From assembly GCA_020434645.1 (NCBI GenBank), contig JAGRAK010000048.1:1-5282 (forward strand): a DNA stretch of 5,282 bases, written 5' to 3'. The notes under the pieces were generated by a model. That model ran no database searches. It was not told where the DNA came from and saw only the letters and a program-made list of their open reading frames with translations. How positions within the stretch are numbered: the stretch's first letter is position 1; each line of letters starts with the position of its first letter. Below are positions 1-5,282 of this stretch, piece by piece. Origin of the DNA: Bdellovibrionales bacterium (GTDB lineage: Bacteria > Bdellovibrionota > Bdellovibrionia > Bdellovibrionales > UBA1609). The position numbers and the translations under genes are program-made.

Positions 1-645
1 TGAAAGCGGCACGTTCACTTTCTCTTCGACAAAGCTTTCGTTTTCAAGACGGTACTTGATAAGATCTTCTATTGTTCCGATTTTAATGTTGTGTTTACTC
101 GCAAAGGCCTTCAGCTCATCAACCCTGGCCATGGTACCGTCTGGATTCATAATTTCACATATAACCGCAGCAGAATTCAACCCCGCCAGTCGTGCAAGAT
201 CGACACTGGCCTCAGTATGCCCTGCTCGCTTCAAGACTCCACCCGACTGAGCAATAATCGGAAAAATATGTCCCGGAGTGATAACATCTGACGGCTTTGC
301 AAGTGGATTTGAAGCCACACGAATTGTGTGAGATCTGTCAGCAGCCGAAATACCAGTAGATACTCCAGATGCGGCCTCAATGCTGACCGTAAAAGCAGTT
401 TTGTTAGGTGAGTAATTATGATCGTCTTTCACCATAAGAGACAACCCGAGCCGAGCAATTTGTTCTTTAGACAGTGACAAGCATATGAGGCCACGAGCCT
501 CTGTAGCCATAAAATTAACTGCTTGTGGGGTAATAAAGTCTGCAGCCAATATGAGGTCACCCTCATTTTCACGATTTTCATCATCAACGAGAATCACCAT
601 TTTGCCGGATCTTATATCTTCAATTATTTCAGTTATTGAGTTCAT
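1..645 (-). CDS. ribBA: RibBA, 3,4-dihydroxy-2-butanone 4-phosphate synthase half (partial, 3' end outside window)
   Basis: The RibB domain makes 3,4-dihydroxy-2-butanone 4-phosphate from ribulose 5-phosphate, supplying the four-carbon unit of lumazine and riboflavin in the cytoplasm. The 215 codons in the window start at the ATG at 645-643 (MNSITEIIEDIRSGK). They contain the acidic active-site loop DDENRENEGDLI (about residues 21-32), the TAFTVSIEA...GVSTGISAADR block, and HIFPIIAQSGGVLKRAGHTEA followed by VDLARLAGL. All are hallmark DHBP synthase segments. The end in the window, roughly GTIEDLIKYRLENE, is the usual junction into a GTP cyclohydrolase II domain in bifunctional RibBA. That second half is inferred because it lies outside the window. 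The gene overlaps the end of ribE by 17 bp, so the two are probably translationally coupled. A TGGAGAAGGTGG ribosome-binding stretch lies inside ribE just upstream. A stand-alone RibB is less likely because the reading frame continues past the usual domain end. Confidence 0.93.
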   Translation of the reverse strand, partial: MNSITEIIEDIRSGKMVILVDDENRENEGDLILAADFITPQAVNFMATEARGLICLSLSKEQIARLGLSLMVKDDHNYSPNKTAFTVSIEAASGVSTGISAADRSHTIRVASNPLAKPSDVITPGHIFPIIAQSGGVLKRAGHTEASVDLARLAGLNSAAVICEIMNPDGTMARVDELKAFASKHNIKIGTIEDLIKYRLENESFVEEKVNVPLS

Positions 646-1258
646 GACCCACCTTCTCCATATTCAACATGCGTGATATTCCTCTGGCCAATTGATCTGC
701 TTCAACCGTAATACGTGCGCCCGCACGAATATCGGAAAAATTTGTTCTTCGTAATGTTTCGGGAACCAAGCAGACCTCAGCAAGATGATCGTGAACTTCA
801 TTTACTGTCAAACTCACACCATTTAAACAGATGCTCCCCTTCTTCCATACGTAAGGCAAAAGCGCATTGGGCAAAAACACCTGCAGAATTTTACATCCAC
901 TTTTTTCTAATACGGTTTGGATTAATCCCATGCCATCAACATGACCAGTTACGATATGCCCATGAATGCGGTCGTTAAAGCGCAATGACCTCTCAACATT
1001 TAATTTCTGGTTGCGCAATTCGGCTTCAGTAAACCCCGCCACTTTTATAGTTTCAGCACCAAGAGTGAACTGCATTGAATTTTCTGTAAACGACTCGACA
1101 GTCAGGCAAATCCCGTTTACCGCAATACTGTCTCCGACTTTTATATCATCGAACTCTTTTGGGCGCTCTAAAGTGATTTGAATTTGACCTGGGATTTCAT
1201 GGAGATCTGGCGTATATTCCAAAAGATTAACTTTGGCCTCTACGATTCCTGAAAACAT
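629..1258 (-). CDS. ribE: Riboflavin synthase, alpha subunit
   Basis: This enzyme dismutates two molecules of 6,7-dimethyl-8-ribityllumazine into riboflavin and a pyrimidinedione, the last step of riboflavin synthesis. The 209-residue length is normal for the family. The N-terminus MFSGIVEAK matches the family's MFTGIIE start. Two lumazine-binding repeats are visible: GDSIAVNGICLTV (about 42-54) followed by RIHGHIVTGHVDG (about 97-109), and GSICLNGVSLTV (about 140-151) followed by LVPETLRRTNF and the C-terminal VEADQLARGISRML helix. The start is well supported because AAGGTGGAGA lies directly upstream. The gene is first in a leftward unit with ribBA, whose start codon lies within its last codons (17-bp overlap). 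It is probably transcribed from the promoter at 1284-1312. Minor departures from the common pattern are RIHGH for RLGGH and TVEAD for NLE-D near the C-terminus. Neither suggests loss of function. Confidence 0.96.
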   Translation of the reverse strand: MFSGIVEAKVNLLEYTPDLHEIPGQIQITLERPKEFDDIKVGDSIAVNGICLTVESFTENSMQFTLGAETIKVAGFTEAELRNQKLNVERSLRFNDRIHGHIVTGHVDGMGLIQTVLEKSGCKILQVFLPNALLPYVWKKGSICLNGVSLTVNEVHDHLAEVCLVPETLRRTNFSDIRAGARITVEADQLARGISRMLNMEKVGHELNN

Positions 1259-1268
1259 TCTCCACCTT
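1259..1268 (-). promoter_or_regulatory. Ribosome-binding site of ribE
   Basis: The minus strand reads AAGGTGGAGA immediately before the ATG at 1258. AAGGTGG differs from the ideal AAGGAGG at one base. The same AAGGTGG string occurs before the ribBA start at 655-649, so both rib genes use the same type of site. This supports both start choices. Confidence 0.6.
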
Positions 1269-1283
1269 TATTTGACGTGCCGC

Positions 1284-1312
1284 ATAGTATGATTAAGACC
1301 CCCCTGAGTCAA
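1284..1312 (-). promoter_or_regulatory. Sigma-70-type promoter for ribE-ribBA
   Basis: On the minus strand a -35 box TTGACT (1312-1307, 5 of 6 consensus) is separated by exactly 17 bp from a -10 box TACTAT (1289-1284, 4 of 6). The predicted start near 1277 leaves a leader of about 20 nt, enough for the ribosome-binding site only. This agrees with ribE being first in its transcript. The spacer contains a run of six G residues. The assignment rests on spacing and consensus matches only. Confidence 0.65.
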
Positions 1313-1371
1313 GTGTGAAAAAAATTTAGGATATAAGCATTTCTTATTCAAAGCATGCACATCCGCTTATC

Positions 1372-1385
1372 AAAATCGCGATTTT
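1372..1385. repeat. Perfect 14-bp palindrome, possible operator
   Basis: AAAATCGCGATTTT is identical to its reverse complement and sits in the divergent intergenic region. It lies about 60 bp upstream of the ribE -35 box and about 65 bp upstream of the rightward -10 box. Perfect symmetry without a loop suits a dimeric DNA-binding protein better than an RNA hairpin. No regulator family is recognised. It could also be a chance palindrome in an AT-rich stretch. Confidence 0.45.
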
Positions 1386-1428
1386 CAACAAAAATACCTG
1401 TAACGATTTCACTACAAGCAACCCATTC

Positions 1429-1455
1429 TGGCGCCACCCCATAAAATAATATAAT
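1429..1455 (+). promoter_or_regulatory. Putative promoter for the prkA-spoVR unit
   Basis: A perfect -10 hexamer TATAAT lies at 1450-1455, giving a predicted transcript start near 1462 and a leader of about 30 nt to the ATG at 1492. No good -35 hexamer is found at 16-18 bp spacing. That area instead holds the perfect palindrome TGGCGCCA (1429-1436), which could bind an activator or repressor. A promoter lacking a -35 box but with a regulator site over it would fit controlled, condition-dependent expression; this is inference. No sigma-54 GG/GC spacing was found. Confidence 0.5.
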
Positions 1456-1473
1456 TATGCGCGAAATCAATTT

Positions 1474-1481
1474 AAGTGGGG
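1474..1481 (+). promoter_or_regulatory. Ribosome-binding site of the PrkA-family gene
   Basis: AAGTGGGG lies 10 nt before the ATG at 1492. It is the only Shine-Dalgarno-like stretch near the start. No comparable site precedes the next internal ATG (codon 47). This supports a product that includes the N-terminal signal peptide. Confidence 0.5.
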
Positions 1482-1491
1482 ATTTACAAAA

Positions 1492-1569
1492 ATGACAAAT
1501 ATATCGTCTAAACGACTGGCCGGTTTTGCTTTAACTTGCGCACTTCTGATCGGAGTTAGCGCACATGCA
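1492..1569 (+). other. Sec signal peptide of the PrkA-family protein
   Basis: Residues 1-26 have the three-part layout of a type I signal peptide: a basic region (K7, R8), a hydrophobic stretch (about 9-22), and an A-H-A cleavage motif at 24-26. The residues after it (S-T-E-G-G) are polar to acidic, favouring an N-in orientation with the rest outside the cytoplasm. There is no valid lipobox: the cysteine at 16 sits inside the hydrophobic core and lacks a small residue at -1, and the cysteine at 38 is preceded by D-G-A. Confidence 0.75.
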
Positions 1570-3939
1570 TCAACAGAGGGTGGACTGACTACAGACGGAG
1601 CCTGCGTCACACTTTTAACAAAAGCGCACATGCCTAAGGGTGGAAACTCACTTAAAGTTTATTCGGCTCGCCAAGAAACATATTCTCTTCGTGCGCTAAC
1701 AGATACCTCTGACCCAACAAAAAATTTAGCATACAAGCACCCCACTATTATATTGAACGCCCAGCAAATATATCAGCTCGCAATGAATCACTACCCGAGC
1801 CGAACAATTTTAGACCCCACTTATCCAATCAAACAACACAACTACTACTCTGTATTCTCTGACGGAGTAAAAGAAGCCGATGGCGCCTCGATTATTGGTC
1901 AATACCAAGCCTTAAGTGAACTTGTTGACTACATATCAAGCCAATCTTCTGGTAAGGGATTAATGTTTGTCGGCCCTGGCGGAACCGGTAAGACTGAACT
2001 CCTCGTTATTCTTGACCGCCTTGTTGATAGCTTATCGACCAGCAATCCCGATCATTTTGAATACACATTTCGTTGGAAGAATTTAGACAAAATTCCGTTT
2101 CTACAGCCACTCGTTGCGGATGATTTCGGAAACCTGCACATCACCACTATGAAGCGCTCTCCACTCACGTTATTGCCACGTGAAATTCAAGAGCGAATTG
2201 TTGGTGTCGCAACTGAACGAGTTCGAGGCATGCTAGATGCTAATCCTCGCCCATTTTTAACACCTGACCCACAGTCGGCCGAAATCATTAACGCCATTGT
2301 TGAGTTTTACTCAAAAGAACGAGGCCTAACTGAAATTACTGAAGAAGATTACATCAGTATGCTCGAACAACACGTCGACATCGTTCGTCGACTCCCAGAC
2401 CCAACAATGCCACCAGGAATTATTCGCTTTCAAGACAAGCATGCTGACCCATCTCAATTATTTTTCTCAGAAAATATTTACCTCAAACAAATGTACGGCC
2501 AAAATAGTGCTCTCTCATATGACTACAATGGTGTCGTGCCTCGTCGTGATGGGCGCGGTGTATTCTTTGATGAATGTTTTAGAAATAGCGAAGGCCTACT
2601 GAACACATTACTTGAAGTCATTCAAAATAGCGTACTTGAAGCCGGCGGAGCCCCTCCACTGATTTTAAATAGTTTATTTTTGGCTGCGACAAATGACGAA
2701 AGCATTGAAAAAGCGCGCACTCAATTCGCTATTAAAGCCAATCTTGATAGAATTAAGAAAGTTCCAATGCGCCAACCAATTCACCCAGGAATGATTGCTT
2801 CAATTGCGCTACTCATGCATTCAAAGGGCAATATGGCGCAAATGTATAAAATGCGCCCTGTTGGCAGCACTGAGATGGTTCCAGCAGAAATTAATGAAAT
2901 CTATACTTTACCAAATGAGCGCGGTGAAATATTTGGCCCAGAAGGACGAGTTGCTCTTTATGCAACTCCTCGCCTTAGCAAAACTATTCTCATATCGCCT
3001 CACGCTCTTGAACTTTTAGGACTAACCGTAGCCGCGACTAGAATGGTAACTGATGAGAAAAAACTTAAACCATTCATTAACGAACTCAATGCCGTAGGTC
3101 CGGGCTCTCAGTATTTTACTAGCCCAAGAAGCCGACTTGAAGTGATCACCCGAAGAGTTAAAGAAGTTCAAAAGCCGGTGCTGTTTGAACTGGCACGAGT
3201 AAATAAACTTTTACATGAAGGCGAAGGCGGGATCTCTGCTCGAGATGTTGAGCGATGGTTATCGCATGCCCTGAACATAGCAGACAAGTCGGGCGGGCCA
3301 CTCACTCCCCTAGTTATGGATCAAGCTTTTAGAGAATTAATTGATACAGGTGGTTTTGTTGAAAACACAAGCGAACTTCGCTCAACCTGGATTCAAATAC
3401 ATAATGCCGTGAAATCTGATTTTCTACTCGCTGATATAACTTCAGACGTACAAACTATTATTGGCAGCGGCAATAGTTCTGCCGTTCAACTCTACAATGA
3501 TATTCGAGAAGAAGCTGTGGTTTTAGCGACGAATGCAGATGCCGATTACTGGAGCGATGCAAGCGGCACGCGCCACTCTATTAATAGAGAACGTTATGCC
3601 GAAATTGCTAATATCTATGCTGACATTAACGGGGAGCCCTTTACCCCAGGACGCGTGACAACATTTGATCTTAAAAATGATGGTGGATCTGTGTACCAAC
3701 CCCTCATGCGAGCTGTAGAAAAGTATATGTTAAAAAGACAACTCGATACGACTGCAATTACGGGGATTATTGATCACCTCAGCGGCAAAGACGTCTCTGA
3801 TGATGTACGCGAACAGGGTGAACGCGTCAGTGGTCGACTAGCTAAGTTTGGCTACGATGCCGCTTCATTTAAGCAAGCTCTTCAATTTATTCGCGATGAA
3901 CAGTTCGAGTTGCAACGGAGACAAGCATCAGCTCAATAA
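1492..3939 (+). CDS. prkA: Exported PrkA/YeaG-family AAA+ protein (putative serine protein kinase or ATP-dependent protease)
   Basis: This 815-residue protein belongs to the PrkA/YeaG family of AAA+ proteins, which are described as serine protein kinases and more recently as ATP-dependent proteases, and which act in stress and sporulation. A Sec signal peptide comes first: SSKR charged region, hydrophobic core LAGFALTCALLIGV, and cleavage probably after A24-H25-A26. A pre-ATPase segment, YSVFSDGVKEADGASIIGQ (about 119-137), aligns with the family's segment ahead of the P-loop. Walker A is GPGGTGKT (161-168). Walker B is GVFFDE (356-361). Sensor 1 is AATN (398-401), and NLDR with R420 is a likely arginine finger. 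The C-terminal part matches the PrkA C-terminal domain, with VYQPLMRAVEKYML (about 734-747) and GERVSGRLAKFGYDAASFKQ (about 776-795). It is longer than E. coli YeaG (about 640-650 residues), with additional sequence between blocks. Family membership is secure. Export is strongly suggested but conflicts with the lack of ATP in the periplasm. The gene abuts a SpoVR-family gene, the usual partner. Confidence 0.87.
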   Translation: MTNISSKRLAGFALTCALLIGVSAHASTEGGLTTDGACVTLLTKAHMPKGGNSLKVYSARQETYSLRALTDTSDPTKNLAYKHPTIILNAQQIYQLAMNHYPSRTILDPTYPIKQHNYYSVFSDGVKEADGASIIGQYQALSELVDYISSQSSGKGLMFVGPGGTGKTELLVILDRLVDSLSTSNPDHFEYTFRWKNLDKIPFLQPLVADDFGNLHITTMKRSPLTLLPREIQERIVGVATERVRGMLDANPRPFLTPDPQSAEIINAIVEFYSKERGLTEITEEDYISMLEQHVDIVRRLPDPTMPPGIIRFQDKHADPSQLFFSENIYLKQMYGQNSALSYDYNGVVPRRDGRGVFFDECFRNSEGLLNTLLEVIQNSVLEAGGAPPLILNSLFLAATNDESIEKARTQFAIKANLDRIKKVPMRQPIHPGMIASIALLMHSKGNMAQMYKMRPVGSTEMVPAEINEIYTLPNERGEIFGPEGRVALYATPRLSKTILISPHALELLGLTVAATRMVTDEKKLKPFINELNAVGPGSQYFTSPRSRLEVITRRVKEVQKPVLFELARVNKLLHEGEGGISARDVERWLSHALNIADKSGGPLTPLVMDQAFRELIDTGGFVENTSELRSTWIQIHNAVKSDFLLADITSDVQTIIGSGNSSAVQLYNDIREEAVVLATNADADYWSDASGTRHSINRERYAEIANIYADINGEPFTPGRVTTFDLKNDGGSVYQPLMRAVEKYMLKRQLDTTAITGIIDHLSGKDVSDDVREQGERVSGRLAKFGYDAASFKQALQFIRDEQFELQRRQASAQ
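3917..3929 (+). promoter_or_regulatory. Possible Shine-Dalgarno and ATC start for the SpoVR-family gene
   Basis: GGAG at 3917-3920 inside the end of the PrkA-family gene is followed after 6 nt by an in-frame ATC (3927). From the same GGAG to the ATA at 3936 the gap is 15 nt, which is long. The site therefore favours ATC on spacing, while the stop overlap favours ATA. Either would be a rare, low-efficiency start and would tie translation to that of the upstream gene. Confidence 0.35.
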
Positions 3940-3986
3940 AGAGTTTATTTATTCTAACGATTGCTACTCTTTCGAGTGTTACTGCA
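3936..3986 (+). other. Signal-peptide-like N-terminus of the SpoVR-family protein
   Basis: If translation starts at the ATA, the first 17 residues read M-K-S followed by a hydrophobic run LFILTIATLSSV and T-A. This is a short but well-formed Sec signal with cleavage likely after A17. A start at ATC 3927 would add three residues (initiator plus S-S) and keep the lysine. A start at ATT 3951 would lose the lysine and weaken the signal. Confidence 0.65.
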
Positions 3987-5282
3987 CTCGGAAGAGATGG
4001 TGACCATGGCCACGATCACTCAGGACATGAACAATCGACATGTTCAGCATTACTTAGTGATAAAAACTATCAACTGGTATTCAGTGGGCGCGATGAAGAT
4101 GTTCAAGCCGATCTTGAAAAGTACGCCGATCTTTTATTTGGTAATGGTGGGGTTCTTGAACAACTCGGAATGAGCCGACCCCCTCAAATAATTCAGTTTT
4201 TAGCAGGGCGAGATGTTAATGCCATTGCCGCCAACGGCCGTTTACCTGTAGGGCACTGGCATGATGGCGCCAATATTTTAAACGCAAACAACAGACCTGG
4301 CTTGATTTATGAAATTGTGATTAATGGTGGTAACCTTCGGCATTCTATATATCGAGATGATGTTCCGCTTAAGCGACAGTTTTCTATTCTGAATCACGTA
4401 GCGGGACACACGCACTTCGGTGCAAACACCATGTGGGCTCAAAAAAGCAATGCCGAGCTCAATCAAGCCGCATATGATTTTGATTTTTTAATGGAAGAAT
4501 TAAAACGCACTCATGGAATCGAAGCTATTTCAGAGTGGTACCAGTACCTTTTATCGCTGACTTATGCACAAGATCTTGTTCTTGGTGATTATTCAAAGCC
4601 AGATGATTTTATTACCGGCCAAATGAATCATCCTACAGCGAATATACTTCAAGCTTTTGTTGCGAACCTGCCGCATGACCTACCGGAATGGAAAATTGAA
4701 ATGGCTCAGCGCTTTGAGCAAATCAATCGCTATATACCTGGTGCTATACGGACAAAAATTATCAATGAAGGCTTTGCAACACTTATGCAAGAAGTTCTGC
4801 CCCCTCATACAGGTATGAATACTTTTGATCATGCGATGGAATACTGCTGTTTTGTCGCTGGAGTAATTCAGCCTTCAATAAGTAACCCCTACTGGCTTGG
4901 CCTTGAGGCGTGGAGAAATCTTCGCAAAAATTTTAATGAACGACCTGATATCGCCAACCTGCCACTTATAGAAAAAGATCGAGCGTTTATCGCCTATGCT
5001 ACAAATGAAATTATTGGCAAAATGGATGACGTTGAGTTCTTACGAGCCGGGTTGACAGAAAGTTGGATTGCCAAACAAAATATTGCACTGACGCGAATCG
5101 CAAAAGATACTGAGCAAGATCCGAATTTAGCCCCTAACCCAAATGCTGACCCCAATAAGCCAGAAGTTCAGCATATCATTATCACTCGTGATGGCAGCCA
5201 AGTGCGCGAGGGAATTATTCGTCAGGTGTTTTTTTCGCGAAGCTATGAGATACCGCGACCGGTACTCACAGAAGTGAGTGGC
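3936..5282 (+). CDS. spoVR: Exported SpoVR/YcgB-family protein (partial, 3' end outside window; non-canonical start)
   Basis: The frame is open for 449 codons to the window end. SpoVR/YcgB proteins have a poorly defined biochemical role in spore cortex formation and stress, and are commonly encoded with PrkA. Family blocks, numbered from the ATA at 3936, are LPVGHWHDGAN (aligning with the family's HWSFGK), GLIYEIVINGG, NHVAGHTHFG (153-162, matching the AH..YGH block), IINEGFATLMQ (275-285, matching VMNEGWATFWH), and SNPYWLGLEAWRNL (matching NPYALGF). The segment KSLFILTIATLSSVTA looks like a signal peptide and is followed by a His-rich stretch. No ATG, GTG or TTG lies between the in-frame stop at 3897 and this segment; the first in-frame ATG (4168) would delete 77 residues. 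The ATA overlaps the prkA stop in the ATAA arrangement. An ATC at 3927 has better Shine-Dalgarno spacing, with GGAG at 3917-3920. An Asn/Pro/Asp-rich linker lies at about 391-409. Family assignment is firm; the exact start is not. Confidence 0.85.
   Translation, partial: MKSLFILTIATLSSVTALGRDGDHGHDHSGHEQSTCSALLSDKNYQLVFSGRDEDVQADLEKYADLLFGNGGVLEQLGMSRPPQIIQFLAGRDVNAIAANGRLPVGHWHDGANILNANNRPGLIYEIVINGGNLRHSIYRDDVPLKRQFSILNHVAGHTHFGANTMWAQKSNAELNQAAYDFDFLMEELKRTHGIEAISEWYQYLLSLTYAQDLVLGDYSKPDDFITGQMNHPTANILQAFVANLPHDLPEWKIEMAQRFEQINRYIPGAIRTKIINEGFATLMQEVLPPHTGMNTFDHAMEYCCFVAGVIQPSISNPYWLGLEAWRNLRKNFNERPDIANLPLIEKDRAFIAYATNEIIGKMDDVEFLRAGLTESWIAKQNIALTRIAKDTEQDPNLAPNPNADPNKPEVQHIIITRDGSQVREGIIRQVFFSRSYEIPRPVLTEVSG

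Noticed and set aside
715..1181. Rightward ORFs of 71 and 87 codons
   Set aside because: Both are antisense to ribE, whose product is recognised throughout its length.
1333..1370. Inverted repeat ATAAGC...GCTTAT in the intergenic region
   Set aside because: Arms of 6 bp separated by 26 nt are expected by chance in AT-rich DNA, and nothing else supports them.
1259..1491. FMN riboswitch upstream of ribE
   Set aside because: The conserved RFN-element segments are not seen on the minus strand, and the predicted ribE leader of about 20 nt is far too short to hold one.
1492..1608. Lipoprotein signal on the PrkA-family protein
   Set aside because: Cys16 is inside the hydrophobic core with Thr at -1, and Cys38 lies after polar residues. 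Neither fits a lipobox.
445..1811. Near-identical 17-nt strings at 445-461 and 1794-1810 (CCCGAGCCG-A/G-CAATTT type)
   Set aside because: One mismatch over 17 nt is notable, but the copies lie in unrelated coding contexts on opposite coding strands, and no further copies were noticed. It is most likely chance.
3900..3939. Programmed -1 frameshift fusing the PrkA-family and SpoVR-family proteins
   Set aside because: The second frame is -1 relative to the first, but no slippery heptamer lies in the overlap. A signal peptide in the middle of a fusion would also make little sense.
3961..4173. Small rightward ORF of 70 codons just after the PrkA-family gene
   Set aside because: It lies in another frame entirely inside the SpoVR-family reading frame, which shows clear family homology. 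It is a shadow.
4278..4466. Leftward ORF of 62 codons
   Set aside because: It is antisense to the conserved SpoVR blocks and has no recognisable protein features or ribosome-binding site of note.

Overview
The window comes from a bacterium with moderate, slightly AT-leaning base composition. Sec-type signal peptides and a likely periplasm-directed gene pair suggest a Gram-negative or other diderm host. A predatory or deltaproteobacteria-like lineage such as Bdellovibrionota is possible, but this is a weak inference because no taxonomic marker is present.

The left part (1-1258) is transcribed leftward and holds two riboflavin biosynthesis genes. ribE encodes the alpha subunit of riboflavin synthase and is complete. 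It overlaps the start of ribBA by 17 bp. Only the DHBP synthase half of ribBA lies inside the window. A good sigma-70-type promoter (TTGACT-17 bp-TACTAT) sits just upstream of ribE and leaves a leader of about 20 nt, too short for an FMN riboswitch.

The intergenic region (1259-1491) is a divergent control region. Besides the ribE promoter it carries a perfect TATAAT -10 box for the rightward genes, a perfect 14-bp palindrome (AAAATCGCGATTTT) and an 8-bp palindrome (TGGCGCCA) over the rightward -35 area.

The right part (1492-5282) is a rightward two-gene unit. The first gene encodes an 815-residue PrkA/YeaG-family AAA+ protein that begins with a clear Sec signal peptide. The second, cut by the window end, encodes a SpoVR/YcgB-family protein that also begins with a signal-peptide-like segment, followed by a His-rich stretch. 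It has no ATG, GTG or TTG start where one is needed; the best candidates are an ATA overlapping the prkA stop codon or an ATC 9 nt earlier. PrkA and SpoVR homologues are classically cytoplasmic, stress- or sporulation-linked partners, often encoded with YeaH. A pair in which both members carry export signals, with no YeaH gene between them, is the most unusual content here: a candidate extracytoplasmic version of the PrkA-SpoVR system. No RNA genes, insertion sequences, CRISPR arrays or clear terminators were seen.
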